In this document: piece after piece, positions 16,953 to 25,790 of the stretch
How positions within the stretch are numbered: position 1 is the first letter of the stretch
Layout: every line of letters starts with the position of its first letter
Assembly (NCBI RefSeq): GCF_900100315.1
Contig: NZ_FNFF01000009.1
Span: forward strand, 62,001 to 126,000
From: Streptomyces indicus
GTDB taxonomy: Bacteria; Actinomycetota; Actinomycetes; Streptomycetales; Streptomycetaceae
Length of the DNA stretch: 64,000 bases
Direction: 5' to 3'
Program-made: the position numbers and the translations under genes
The notes under the pieces: generated by a model
What the model was told of the DNA's origin: nothing
The model's input: only the letters and a program-made list of their open reading frames with translations
Databases searched by the model: none

Positions 16953-17753
16953 ATGTCGTACCGCATTCCCGGCTCAGGACCGGGTCCCGGCCCGGGCGCG
17001 GCCCCCGGCACTGCTTCGGATTCCGGCACCGCTTCGGGTCCCGGCCCGGGCTCGGGCGCAGACCGGGGTTTCGCGCGCCGAGCGGGCCGGGTCGTGCCGA
17101 TCGGCCGAGCAGGGCGCATGCCCGCCCTGCGGCGCCCGTTGAACGCGGCGATAGCCGCGGTGAGCGTGCTCGCCCTCGGCTGCGGGGTGTGGCTGCTCCA
17201 AGGCGGCACCGCCGGCGGTCCGCCGCCCCAGCCCTCCGCCGCGCAGGCCGCCGACCGCGGCGGGCCGCCCGCACAGGAGGCGGCCGCCCCCGCACTGCCG
17301 CCGTCGCCGCCGACCCGGATAAGCATCCCGGCCATCAAGGTCGACGCGCCGCTGACCGGTCTGGGCCTGACGAAGGACGGCAGCCTCGAAGTGCCGCCCG
17401 CCGAGCGGCGCGACCTCGCCGGCTGGTACGAGTCCGGCACGACGCCCGGCGACCGCGGCACCGCGATCGTGGCCGGGCATGTGGACAACGCCGAGGGCCC
17501 CTCGGTCTTCTACGCGCTCGGCGCGCTCAAGAAGGGCCAGAGCGTCGAGATCCGCCGCACCGACGGCCGGACGGCCGTGTTCACCATCGACGCGGTCGAG
17601 GTCTACGACAGCCGGGCCTTCCCCGACGACAAGGTGTACGGCGCGGCGAAGCGCCCCGAGCTGCGGGTGATCACCTGCGGCGGCGGCTACTCGAAGAAGA
17701 CCGGCTACCTGGGCAACGTGGTGGTCTTCGCCCACCTCACGGGTGTGCGCTGA
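16953..17753 (+). CDS. Class F sortase
   Basis: 266 residues: a long Pro/Gly/Ser cytoplasmic tail, one membrane helix (AAIAAVSVLALGCGVWLL, about 65-82), then the sortase beta-barrel from RISIPAIKVDAPLTGLG. Catalytic His176 (VAGHVDNA) and Cys242 (LRVITCGGG) are visible. The usual catalytic Arg after the Cys is not: the corresponding stretch is YSKKTGYLGNVVVFA, with Lys instead. Expected to anchor surface proteins; the upstream secreted protein is the natural candidate substrate. Confidence 0.88.
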   Translation: MSYRIPGSGPGPGPGAAPGTASDSGTASGPGPGSGADRGFARRAGRVVPIGRAGRMPALRRPLNAAIAAVSVLALGCGVWLLQGGTAGGPPPQPSAAQAADRGGPPAQEAAAPALPPSPPTRISIPAIKVDAPLTGLGLTKDGSLEVPPAERRDLAGWYESGTTPGDRGTAIVAGHVDNAEGPSVFYALGALKKGQSVEIRRTDGRTAVFTIDAVEVYDSRAFPDDKVYGAAKRPELRVITCGGGYSKKTGYLGNVVVFAHLTGVR

Positions 17754-17780
17754 GACGCTGGGCAGCGGCGGGGCCTCGTC

Positions 17781-18563
17781 CTACTTGAACCACTGCTCGT
17801 ACGCCATGGTCCCCACGAGCGCGAACACGACCACGAGCAGCACGATCCGTACGAACCCGCTGCCCTTCTTGAGCGCGGTGTGGGCGCCGAGCGTGCCGCC
17901 GGCGAGGTTGAACACGGCCATCAGGGCAGCCAGTTGCCACAGCACCGCGCCCTGCCAGGCGAAGATGCCGAGGGCGCCGGCGTTGGTGCACACGTTCGCG
18001 ATCTTCGCGGTGGCGGAGGCGCGCACCAGGTCGAGGCCGAGCACCGCGGTCAGGGCGAGCACGAGGAAGGTGCCGGTGCCCGGTCCGATGAGGCCGTCGT
18101 AGAAGCCGATGCCGAGACCGGCGATCCCGATGGCCGCCCAGATCTGCCGCCGCGTCGCGGGGCCGGTCGCGGGCGCGGAGCCGAAGGACGGCTTGAGGAT
18201 CACGAACGCGGCGACGGCGAGCAGCACGACCATGACGACGGGCTTGAGCACCTCGGTGCTCATCCCGGCGGCCAGCGCCGCACCGCCCATCGAGCCCGCG
18301 AGCGCGGCGAGTCCGATCCGTACCGCCGTCTGTACGTCGATCGGCGTCTTGCGGACGTACGTGACCGCCGCACCCGTGGTGCCGACGATCGCCACCGCCT
18401 TGTTGGTGCCGAGCGCGGTGGTCGCGTGGGTGCCGGCGGGCAGCCCGACGAGCAGCGCCGGCAGCAGGAGCAGCCCGCCGCCCCCGACCACCGCGTCGAT
18501 CCAGCCGGCCGCGGCCGCGGCGAGGCAGAGCAGGACGATGGCGGCGAGGGGTATGTCGGGCAT
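17781..18563 (-). CDS. TSUP-family (TauE/SafE) membrane transporter
   Basis: 260 residues, about eight hydrophobic helices. The N-terminus reads IVLLCLAAAAAGWIDAVVGGGGLLLLPALL and the second half GIGFYDGLIGPGTGTFLVLAL; the duplicated G-rich membrane motifs are typical of sulphite/sulphonate exporters. Substrate unknown. Convergent with the sortase gene, 27 bp apart. Confidence 0.9.
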   Translation of the reverse strand: MPDIPLAAIVLLCLAAAAAGWIDAVVGGGGLLLLPALLVGLPAGTHATTALGTNKAVAIVGTTGAAVTYVRKTPIDVQTAVRIGLAALAGSMGGAALAAGMSTEVLKPVVMVVLLAVAAFVILKPSFGSAPATGPATRRQIWAAIGIAGLGIGFYDGLIGPGTGTFLVLALTAVLGLDLVRASATAKIANVCTNAGALGIFAWQGAVLWQLAALMAVFNLAGGTLGAHTALKKGSGFVRIVLLVVVFALVGTMAYEQWFK

Positions 18564-18838
18564 GCGGGGACCCTAAGTCACCAGATAGGTGGTACGTCCA
18601 ACGAATGGGCGGGAGTTGAGCGACTTCTGAGCTTGGGCGGCTGGTCGGGGGCGGTCCGGGGGCCCGAGGGCCGGGGGCCGGGGGCCGGGGTGCCGGGGCT
18701 TCAGCGGCCGATACACAGCTGCAACAGACCCGCAGGACTCCGGTAGCGCTCCCCTGACCGGCTTGCAGCGCGGCCCCAGGAGCCTGGCGGCGTACCCGGG
18801 ACCACCGGCGTACGGGCCGGATCCAGGAGGCGGTTGCT

Positions 18839-19834
18839 GTGGACGGGAACGCGGGGAAGCTGCGTCGGGGTGTGATGTGGGGGCTGGCGGGCGCGCTCAT
18901 CGTCGTGGGGACCGGCGGGTTCCTGGTGCTGCCGGAGGGCGGATCCGCCGGGGCCTCCCGGGACGGCGCCGTCGAGGGGATGCTCCGCGCGCCCGGCGGC
19001 GTCGCCGAGGGACTCGCCCTGCCGTGGCCCGACGAGGGGCAGGCGGCCGTGGCGGTGGAGCAGGTCGGGGTGCTCGGCACTTCGGGGCCGCGGAAGCCGG
19101 TGCCGATCGCGAGCGTCACGAAGGTGATGACCGCGTACGTGATCCTGCGCGACCATCCGCTGCGGGACGGCGAGGACGGGCCGCTGATCGAGGTGGACGC
19201 GCAGGCGGCTCGCGAGGCGCTGTCGCCGGACGAGTCCAGCGCACCGGTCACCGAGGGACAGCGGCTGTCCCAGCGCAAGCTCCTCGAACTGCTGCTGCTT
19301 CCCTCGGGCAACAACGTGGCCCGGTTGCTGGCCCGTTGGGATGCGGGCACGCAGGAGCAGTTCGTACGGAAGATGAACGCGGCCGCGGCCCGGCTGAAGA
19401 TGAAGGACACCACGTACACGGGAGCGAGCGGCTTCGAGTCCACCACGCGCTCGACCGCGGCGGACCAGCTGATCCTCGCCCGTGCCGCGATGCGCGACCC
19501 GGCGCTGCGGGCGACGGTGCGGATGCGCAGCACCGAGCTCCCGGGCCGTGCCGCACCGGTGCCCAACAGCAACGAACTGCTCGACCGGCCCGGGGTGGTC
19601 GGCCTCAAGACCGGGTCCAGCACGCCGGCGGGCGGCAACCTCGTCTGGGCCCTCGAGGTGCCGGCGGGCCCGGACGGCGGACGCAAGCGGATGGTGTACG
19701 GCGTGGTCCTCGGCCAGCAGGCGGGGCAGCCGCCGGCCGCGGGGCTGCGGGCGGCGTTCGAGGCCGGCGGCCTGCTCGTGGACACGCTGCGGGAGAAGCT
19801 GCCCGCCGCGCTGGCGCACGCGGGCCGGTCATGA
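18839..19834 (+). CDS. D-alanyl-D-alanine carboxypeptidase (DacC/PBP5 type)
   Basis: 331 residues, extracytoplasmic, with an N-terminal membrane anchor (GVMWGLAGALIVVGTGGFLVL). The serine DD-peptidase motifs are in order: SxxK in IASVTKVM, SGN in LPSGNNVARLL and KTG in GLKTGSSTPAGGNL. Trims D-Ala from peptidoglycan stem peptides. GTG start with AGGAGG 9 nt upstream. Its last codons overlap the next gene in ATGA. Confidence 0.92.
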   Translation: MDGNAGKLRRGVMWGLAGALIVVGTGGFLVLPEGGSAGASRDGAVEGMLRAPGGVAEGLALPWPDEGQAAVAVEQVGVLGTSGPRKPVPIASVTKVMTAYVILRDHPLRDGEDGPLIEVDAQAAREALSPDESSAPVTEGQRLSQRKLLELLLLPSGNNVARLLARWDAGTQEQFVRKMNAAAARLKMKDTTYTGASGFESTTRSTAADQLILARAAMRDPALRATVRMRSTELPGRAAPVPNSNELLDRPGVVGLKTGSSTPAGGNLVWALEVPAGPDGGRKRMVYGVVLGQQAGQPPAAGLRAAFEAGGLLVDTLREKLPAALAHAGRS

Positions 19835-20811
19835 GCCGCAGCGTGCCACGGGGCATGGACCCTCGGGTCCGGGACGCGAACCCCCGTATGTGGCGGCGTG
19901 GGCGCGTGACCGCCGTCGCCTCCCTGCTCCTGGCCGTGCTGACCGCGTCGCTCCCGTACGCACCCCGCGGGTGGGGGAATCTGGGCAGCCTGGCGCAGAC
20001 GCTCCTGCCCTGGACCGGGCTCGGCGTGCCGGTCCTGCTCGGATGCGCGCTGCTCCGCAGATCCGCGCTCGCGGCCGCCGCCCTCATGGTCCCGGCTCTG
20101 GTCTGGTGCGCGCTCTTCGCCGGTGACCTCGCCGACAAACGCGCGCCCGGCCCCGTGGACCTCACCGTGGTCAGCCACAACGTGAGCGAGACGAACACGG
20201 CGCCGGAGCGCACCGCACGGGCCCTGGCCGCATCGGGGGCCGACGTGGTGGCGCTGCAGGAGATGCCGAGGTCGGGCGAGGGATCCCGGTCCTACCGACG
20301 TGAACTGGCGGACCGCTACCCGTACGCGACGGTGATGGAGGGCGTCGGTCTGTGGAGCAGGTTCCCCCTGCGGGACGTGGCGCCCGTGGAGATCCTGCCC
20401 TGGCCGCGCGCCCTGCGCGCCACGGTCGGGACACCGCAGGGTCCCGTGGCCGTGTACGTGGCGCATCTGGCCTCCGTACGGGTCCTGCCCGGCGCCGGCT
20501 TCGCCACGCGGACCCGCGACGAGAGCGTGGCGGCCCTCGCGGCGGCCGTACGGGCCGAACGGCTGCCCCGCGTCGTCGTGGCGGGCGATCTCAACGGGGC
20601 GGTGGAGGACACCGCGCTGGAACCGCTGACGGGGCAGCTGCGCTCGGCGCAGGGCGAGGCGGGGGCCGGGTTCGGTCTCAGCTGGCCCGCCGCGTTCCCC
20701 GCGGTGCGCATCGATCACATCCTGGTCCGGGGCGTGACCGCCCGGTCCGCGTGGACCTTGCCCCGCACCGGCAGCGACCATCTCCCGGTCGCCGCCTCCT
20801 TGCGCCTGTGA
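19831..20811 (+). CDS. Membrane-anchored endonuclease/exonuclease/phosphatase family protein
   Basis: 326 residues: three N-terminal membrane helices (AVASLLLAVLTASLPY, LLPWTGLGVPVLLGCALL, AAALMVPALVWCALFAG) then an extracytoplasmic EEP domain. Active-site motifs are VVSHNVSE, VALQEMPR (metal-binding Glu), VVAGDLNGA and GSDHLPVAAS (catalytic Asp-His). Probably a phosphodiesterase acting outside the membrane; substrate unknown. Translationally coupled to the carboxypeptidase. Confidence 0.9.
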   Translation: MSRSVPRGMDPRVRDANPRMWRRGRVTAVASLLLAVLTASLPYAPRGWGNLGSLAQTLLPWTGLGVPVLLGCALLRRSALAAAALMVPALVWCALFAGDLADKRAPGPVDLTVVSHNVSETNTAPERTARALAASGADVVALQEMPRSGEGSRSYRRELADRYPYATVMEGVGLWSRFPLRDVAPVEILPWPRALRATVGTPQGPVAVYVAHLASVRVLPGAGFATRTRDESVAALAAAVRAERLPRVVVAGDLNGAVEDTALEPLTGQLRSAQGEAGAGFGLSWPAAFPAVRIDHILVRGVTARSAWTLPRTGSDHLPVAASLRL

Positions 20812-20933
20812 CCGCGCTGGTGACCGTGGCGGCGAGCGCGCCGGTGACCGCTCCGGTGACCGCCCGGGCACTGTCCGCACATGGGTACGATTCAAGCCTC
20901 GATCGCCGCAATTGCCCGAATGGAGGGAGGTCC

Positions 20934-21680
20934 TTGTCCGGCTCCCGCACCGCCGTCAGCGTGCTCGTCGTCGAGGACGACGCGGTGATCCGCCGCTCCG
21001 TGCAGCTGGCACTCGAACGCTACGGGTACGAGGTGACGGCGGCCGAGGACGGGCTCGGCGGGCTCGACGCCTACCGGGCCGGACAGCAGGACCTGCTCAT
21101 CCTCGACGTGATGCTGCCGGGTCTGGACGGCATCGGACTGTGCCGGCGGATCCGCGAGGAGAGCCTCGTCCCCGTCCTGATGATGTCCGCGCGCGACGAC
21201 GCCCTCGACGTCGTGGCGGGCCTGGAGGCGGGCGCCGACGACTACGTGGTCAAGCCGGTGGACATCGGGGTCATGGTCGCCCGTATCCGCTCGCTGCTGC
21301 GCCGCGCCACCGTGCGCGCGGATGCGGCCACGGACGAGGCGGACCGGACCGGAGCCGGCATCGCGAACGGCACTGCGAACGGCACCGCGGCACGACCGCT
21401 CGTCTTCGGCGATCTGTCCGTCGACCCGCTCGGCCTCACGGTGCACCGCGCCGGCACACCCGTCCCGCTCGCGCCCACGGAGTTGAAGCTCCTGCTGATG
21501 TTCGCGGAGCATCCAGGCATCGTCCTGGACCGGCGGCGGCTGTTGCGCGAGGTGTGGGACTACGGCTGGGAGGGCGACACCCGCGTCGTGGACGTGGCCG
21601 TGGTGCGGCTGCGCAAGAAGATCGGTGCCGAGCGCATCGAGACCGTGCGCGGCTTCGGCTACAAGCTCGTCAAGGCCTGA
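20934..21680 (+). CDS. OmpR/PhoB-family response regulator
   Basis: 248 residues. Receiver domain with acidic pocket VEDD, phosphoacceptor Asp58 (LLILDVMLPG), Ser85 and Lys107 (DYVVKP). Then an Ala/Thr/Asn linker (IANGTANGTAA) and a winged helix (APTELKLLLMFAEHPG ... WEGDTRVVDVAVVRLRKKIG). The TTG start has GGAGGGAGG just upstream. The kinase follows 10 bp later. Candidate target: the flavocytochrome promoter with hexamer direct repeats at 24911-24949. Confidence 0.93.
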   Translation: MSGSRTAVSVLVVEDDAVIRRSVQLALERYGYEVTAAEDGLGGLDAYRAGQQDLLILDVMLPGLDGIGLCRRIREESLVPVLMMSARDDALDVVAGLEAGADDYVVKPVDIGVMVARIRSLLRRATVRADAATDEADRTGAGIANGTANGTAARPLVFGDLSVDPLGLTVHRAGTPVPLAPTELKLLLMFAEHPGIVLDRRRLLREVWDYGWEGDTRVVDVAVVRLRKKIGAERIETVRGFGYKLVKA

Positions 21681-21690
21681 GGTGCCGGTC

Positions 21691-22971
21691 ATGGGACGGC
21701 CCCGCCTGCGGGCCCTGCGCTGGAAGATCGCCGCGCTGACCGCGGCGGCCTGCTGTGCCGTGGCCGCGGTGGTCGGCGTGCTCGTACACGGGGCGACCGC
21801 CGAGCAGAACGAGAAGTACGGCCGCGACCGGGCCTTCACTCAACTGAGCGCCGCCCAGGCGGAGTTCGACCGCACGGGCAGCCGGCCGCCGGACGCCGAG
21901 CTGATGACGGCGGACGAGGTCCCGGAGCCGCTGGCCCGGTCCCTGGCAGAGCTGCGGACCCCGGGCGCGATCGCCACCTGGTACGACGTGCAGGAGCCCA
22001 ACTGGTACTGGCTGTGGGCGGCGGTGCCCGTCGGGGACCACGTGCTCGCCGTCCGTACGGACATGAGCGCCGAGGTGCGCCGCCTCCAGCTCCTGGACCG
22101 CAGCATCGTCAAGGCCGTGCTCGCGGCACTCGTGGTGGTGGTGCCGCTGGCCGCGCTCGCCACCGAGCCGATGAACCGGCGGCTGCGCCACGGCGCCCGC
22201 ACCGCCCGCTCGATCGCCGGCGGCAACCTCGGGGCGCGGATCGGGCGCCGCGGCCGTGCCCGGGACGAGATCACCGACATGTCGGCCGCCGTGGACGCGA
22301 TGGCGGCGGCGCTGCAGCACCGCCTCGAGTCCGAGAAGCGGTTCACCGCGGATGTCGCCCATGAGCTGCGCACCCCGCTCATGGGTCTGGTCACCGCCGC
22401 CGGGCTGCTCGACGAGGAGGACGAGGCGGCCCGCCTCGTACGTGAGCGGGTGGCGACGCTGCGCGCCCTGACCGAGGACCTCCTGGAGGTCTCCCGCCTG
22501 GACGCCGGTGCCGAACGGGCCAGGCTCGACGAGGTGCCCCTGGGCGAGTTCGTCGAGGACGTGGTGCGGCGCGCCGAGGGGGCGGCGGACGTACGCGTCG
22601 AGGACGCGCGGACCGTGCGCACCGACCCGCGCCGCGTGGAGCGGGTGCTCGCCAACCTGATCGCCAACGCCCACCGGCACGGCGCGGCCCCGGTCCGGGT
22701 CACGGTGTCGGGCACCCGGATCGAGGTGCGCGACCACGGGCCCGGCTTTCCGGCCGAGGTGCTGGCCGAGGGGCCCCGGCGCTTCCGCACCGGCGCGGTG
22801 GAACGCGGGCACGGACACGGGCTCGGGCTCACGATCGCCTCGGGGCAGGCCTCGGTGCTCGGAGCCGCGCTCACGTTCCGCAACGCGGCGGACGGCGGAG
22901 CGGTGGCGTGCCTGGATCTCGGGCCCGCGGAGGCCGGCGGCGAACTGCCGGCGGACCGGCGGCACGTCTGA
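21691..22971 (+). CDS. Sensor histidine kinase, partner of the upstream regulator
   Basis: 426 residues. TM1 (KIAALTAAACCAVAAVVGVLV), a short sensor domain rich in Trp (EPNWYWLWAAVPVG), TM2 (AVLAALVVVVPLAALA), HAMP, then DHp with His224 in FTADVAHELRTPLMGL. ATPase boxes: VLANLIANAHRHG, VRDHGPGFP, HGHGLGLTIA. ATG at 21691 with GAGG 8 nt upstream overlapping the regulator stop. Close paralogue of the orphan kinase at 12635. Confidence 0.93.
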   Translation: MGRPRLRALRWKIAALTAAACCAVAAVVGVLVHGATAEQNEKYGRDRAFTQLSAAQAEFDRTGSRPPDAELMTADEVPEPLARSLAELRTPGAIATWYDVQEPNWYWLWAAVPVGDHVLAVRTDMSAEVRRLQLLDRSIVKAVLAALVVVVPLAALATEPMNRRLRHGARTARSIAGGNLGARIGRRGRARDEITDMSAAVDAMAAALQHRLESEKRFTADVAHELRTPLMGLVTAAGLLDEEDEAARLVRERVATLRALTEDLLEVSRLDAGAERARLDEVPLGEFVEDVVRRAEGAADVRVEDARTVRTDPRRVERVLANLIANAHRHGAAPVRVTVSGTRIEVRDHGPGFPAEVLAEGPRRFRTGAVERGHGHGLGLTIASGQASVLGAALTFRNAADGGAVACLDLGPAEAGGELPADRRHV

Positions 22972-22980
22972 CCCCCGCCC

Positions 22981-23175
22981 TCAGGGCGCGGCCTGCGGAC
23001 GGTCCGGGGCCGTGGGCAGGCGGTCCGGTGCGGGCGGTGCGGCCGGGTCCACGGAGAGGGTGAGCAGGGTCGCCGCGAGCGCACTGACGCCGGCGAGCGA
23101 GGCGGCGAGCCGGCGGCGGGCCTGCCGGGTGGGGCCGGGGGCGGACTTGCGGTGGCGGGCCATGGGTGGGGGCAT
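22981..23175 (-). CDS. Small single-helix membrane protein, unknown
   Basis: 64 residues: a basic N-terminus (MARHRKSAPGPTRQARRR), one hydrophobic helix (LAASLAGVSALAATLLTLSV) and a Pro/Asp tail. It lies downstream of the flavocytochrome gene in the same direction and may belong to its operon. Weak ribosome site. No family recognised; could be a truncated signal-anchored protein. Confidence 0.45.
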   Translation of the reverse strand: MPPPMARHRKSAPGPTRQARRRLAASLAGVSALAATLLTLSVDPAAPPAPDRLPTAPDRPQAAP

Positions 23176-23251
23176 CCGTTCTCGTGTACGTGTGTGCGGG
23201 GGGGGGACGGGCCGGGCTGCTGGACGCAGGACCAGGCGAGGGAGCCGGGCC

Positions 23252-24847
23252 TCAGAAGACGAAGTTCTCCCCGTGGATGTGCTCTTCGGGGACCCCGGCC
23301 CGTACGAGGGCGACGGTCGCCGCCTCGGCCATCCCCGGCGGTCCGCACAGGTACACGTCGTGCTCGGCGAGATCGGGCACGAGGTTGCGCAGGGCCTGCG
23401 GGGCGAGCGGGTCGAAGGCGGCGTCCGAGGGGCCGAGCAGGTAGTGCAGCGCGGCCTGCCGGCTCGCCGCGATCTCCTCCAGTTCCTCCCTGAGCACCAA
23501 CTGGGCGGCGCTGCCCGCCCGGTAGAGCAGCGTCAGGTCGCCCGGGCCGCCGGGCAGCGTCTCGAAGAGGGCCCGCATGGGCGTGATCCCCACGCCGCCC
23601 GCGAGCAGCAGCACCTTGCGGCGGGTGCGGCGGTGCGCGGTGAGCGCTCCGAAGGGGCCGGTGGCCAGCACCCTCGTCCCCGGACGCAGCCGCCGCATCC
23701 GGCGCGTGTGGTTCCCGGCCGCCTTCACCGTGATCCGCAGGGTGTCCTCGCGTACGGGCGCCGACAGGGAGAACGGCAGCGCGGTGTGCCACAGCCTGCG
23801 CTGCAGGAACCGCCACCGGAAGAACTGCCCGGGCTCGGCCCGCAGTTCGTCGAGCCCGGCGCCCGCGACGAACACGGAGACGACCTCGGGTCCTTCCCTG
23901 CGCACCTCGACCACGCGCAGCGCGTGCCGCAGCGCCTGCCGTACCGGGACGACGAGCCGATACCAGACGAGCAGCGCGGCGACGAGGGTGTGCAGCAGCG
24001 TCCACACCCACACGGCCACCGCGCTGCCGGCTATCTCGGGGCCGGCGAGCTGGTGGGCGAAGGCGAGGGCGGCGGCCGCGTACGTCAGCAGATGCAGGGC
24101 CCGCCAGGTCTCGTGCGGCACCCGGCGCCGTACCGCGCGCGTCGAGGTGGCGCCGACGGCGATCAGCAGTCCCGTGCCGACGGTGGCCGCGGCGATCGCG
24201 GGATACCCGAGCAGCTCGCCGCCGGCCGTGAGGAGATCCGTGCCGCGGTGCACGGCGTACCCGCACAGCGCGAGCAGCGTGTGCCCGACGCACAGCCCGA
24301 GCACCCAGCGCCCGCCCCACGCATGCCACCGCGCCAGCCGGTCGGCTCCGACGCCGTGCTCGACGGCGGGCACCCGCGCCATGAGGAACAGCATGACGAG
24401 CACCCCGTACCCGGCGAGCAGCCCTGTGAGATGCGCGCCGGTCGCAAACAGCGCGTCGAGCCGCGCGGACGGCCGCACCTGCACGGCCCACAGCCCGGTG
24501 ACGGCGACACCCCCCGCGAGCAGAGCCCCTTGCAGCCGCCGCGGCGCCAGCCGCAACGCCTCGACCGGCTCGGGAACGGCCCGCCCCCGCCGTACCTCAT
24601 CGGCCTCGGTATGCCCGAGCAACACCCGCATCCAGTGCGCGACCGCCTCACGAACACGCCGCCCGCGCGCCACCCCGCCGACCGCCGCACCGCCACCGGC
24701 CTGCGGCCCGCGCAACGGCTCCCCCGCCCGCCCGCTCCCGGCGGCCCCCTCCATCTGCTCCACATACGCGGCAAACGCGGGATACCGGGAAAGCCCGTCC
24801 CCCACACCCTCGCGCCGCTCACTCCCGACTGCTGCGTCCATGCTCAC
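23252..24847 (-). CDS. Ferric-reductase-like transmembrane flavocytochrome
   Basis: 531 residues. A cytoplasmic N-terminus of about 110 residues is followed by six or seven helices (LLAGGVAVTGLWAVQV, LTGLLAGYGVLVMLFLMA, WVLGLCVGHTLLALCGYAV, others). His in GVGADRLARWHAWGG, VGHTLL, ALHLLTY and FAHQL are possible haem ligands. The C-terminal FNR module has ALPFSLSAP (FAD), LLLAGGVGITPMRALFE (NAD(P)H) and VYLCGPPGM. Probably moves electrons from NAD(P)H across the membrane; acceptor unknown. The promoter contains four response-regulator-type hexamers. Start GTG at 24847 or ATG at 24841. Confidence 0.87.
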   Translation of the reverse strand: MSMDAAVGSERREGVGDGLSRYPAFAAYVEQMEGAAGSGRAGEPLRGPQAGGGAAVGGVARGRRVREAVAHWMRVLLGHTEADEVRRGRAVPEPVEALRLAPRRLQGALLAGGVAVTGLWAVQVRPSARLDALFATGAHLTGLLAGYGVLVMLFLMARVPAVEHGVGADRLARWHAWGGRWVLGLCVGHTLLALCGYAVHRGTDLLTAGGELLGYPAIAAATVGTGLLIAVGATSTRAVRRRVPHETWRALHLLTYAAAALAFAHQLAGPEIAGSAVAVWVWTLLHTLVAALLVWYRLVVPVRQALRHALRVVEVRREGPEVVSVFVAGAGLDELRAEPGQFFRWRFLQRRLWHTALPFSLSAPVREDTLRITVKAAGNHTRRMRRLRPGTRVLATGPFGALTAHRRTRRKVLLLAGGVGITPMRALFETLPGGPGDLTLLYRAGSAAQLVLREELEEIAASRQAALHYLLGPSDAAFDPLAPQALRNLVPDLAEHDVYLCGPPGMAEAATVALVRAGVPEEHIHGENFVF

Positions 24848-25217
24848 GGCGCATGAACATAGGCGCTCTTGAACTGCGGAAACAGCTGGTCAGAGCGGTA
24901 TCGGTGATCCTTAAGGTTGCTTTGAGGATGGGCTCAAGGACGGTTAAGAACCGGGCGGAAGAACGACCTTCACGCCCCGCCGGCAGCGCCGATGGAGCCC
25001 ACGACATGGCAAGCCCGTTGCCGCCTTCCCCGTTGAACTGCATCTGCGTCTTGCCCTTCACGGCAGAGATCACCGCGAGCGGACCGGTCACGATGCCGAT
25101 GAACGGCACCACCAGCGACACGATGCCGAGGATCATCGAGGCCGTGGCCAGACTGTCGGTCTTGGGCTTGACCGGCTGCGCGTAGTACGGCGGGTACTGA
25201 GGCGCGTACGCAGTCAT
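24819..25217 (-). pseudogene. Truncated DUF4190-type small membrane protein
   Basis: The first 72 codons encode a Pro/Tyr-rich N-terminus (MTAYAPQYPPYYAQPVKPK) and one DUF4190 helix (ATASMILGIVSLVVPFIG) ending GEGGNGLAMS. There the family would continue with a second helix (typically GIVLG...). Instead the frame runs into unrelated sequence (WAPSALPAGREGRSSARF) that includes TTA codons and the flavocytochrome promoter. The break is near 25001. Probably a 3'-truncated gene; a minimal functional protein cannot be excluded. Confidence 0.6.
24911..24949. promoter_or_regulatory. Four hexamer direct repeats in the flavocytochrome promoter
   Basis: Plus-strand TTAAGG (24911), TTGAGG (24922), TCAAGG (24934) and TTAAGA (24944) recur at 11, 12 and 10 bp, one helical turn each. 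They end 64 bp upstream of the flavocytochrome start. This geometry is that of OmpR/PhoB-family regulator binding; the two-component pair encoded 2 kb away is the obvious candidate. The local AT content is high for this genome. Confidence 0.7.
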
Positions 25218-25330
25218 GTGCTGCGGCGGCACCTGCTGCTGTGCGTGCTGGGGGGCTGTGAGGGGCAGTGCCGCCGGATCGGCGTGCCGTACCGCTGCGC
25301 GGCACCCGGCCCCCGTCCTACCCTCCCCCA

Positions 25331-25660
25331 ATGATCTGTCGACTGTGGCGCGGCTGGACGACTCCCGGGAATGCGGATGCGTACGAGCGGATCGTGCGGG
25401 GGGAGGTGATTCCCGGGATCGAGGCGCGGGGGATTCCCGGGTTTCGGGCGATCGATCTGATCCGGCGGGAACGGGAGAGCGAGGGGGACGTGGAGTTCGT
25501 GACGCTCATGTGGTTCGACAGCCTCGACTCCGTGAAGGACTTCATGGGCGAGGACTACGAGCAGGCCCACGTGCCGGCCGCGGCCCAAGCCGTGCTCGCC
25601 GACTTCGACCGCCGCTCGGCCCACTTCGAGGTGCTCGACCGGCGGACGCAGCCCGGCTGA
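25331..25660 (+). CDS. Antibiotic-biosynthesis-monooxygenase-like small protein
   Basis: 109 residues with the ferredoxin-like ABM/dimeric alpha-beta barrel look: MICRLWRGWTTPGNADAYERI ... GFRAIDLIRRERESEGDVEFVTLMWFDSLDSVKDF ... DYEQAHVP. Family members include quinol monooxygenases and haem-degrading enzymes, and many have no known activity. Possibly leaderless: TACCCT lies just upstream of the ATG. Confidence 0.8.
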   Translation: MICRLWRGWTTPGNADAYERIVRGEVIPGIEARGIPGFRAIDLIRRERESEGDVEFVTLMWFDSLDSVKDFMGEDYEQAHVPAAAQAVLADFDRRSAHFEVLDRRTQPG

Positions 25661-25695
25661 CCCCGCGGACCCGGCAGCAGCAGCCCGGCTGACCC
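25648..25695 (+). repeat. 16-bp direct repeat covering the stop codon
   Basis: GCAGCCCGGCTGACCC at 25648-25663 contains the monooxygenase-like gene's TGA (25658-25660). It is repeated exactly at 25680-25695, 32 bp further on. Confidence 0.85.
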
Positions 25696-25730
25696 AGGCC
25701 TCCGTCGAGCGAGCGACGCCCTCCCGGCCC

Positions 25731-25790
25731 CACCCCGCCGAGCACCCCGCCTCCTCACACTCCCCCGCCCACCCCGCTGAGCACCCCGTT
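25731..25790 (+). repeat. 20-bp direct repeat pair
   Basis: CCACCCCGCYGAGCACCCCG occurs at about 25731-25750 and 25771-25790 with one variable base. The second copy runs into the GlnR-like site. Confidence 0.7.

Noticed and set aside
17737..20895. A 1052-codon minus-strand frame
   Set aside because: It covers the TSUP gene out of frame and the carboxypeptidase and EEP genes in antisense; no domain is recognisable.
23198..23206. Nine-G run as a programmed frameshift joining the flavocytochrome to the small downstream gene
   Set aside because: The flavocytochrome ends with a normal C-terminus (HIHGENFVF) well before the run.
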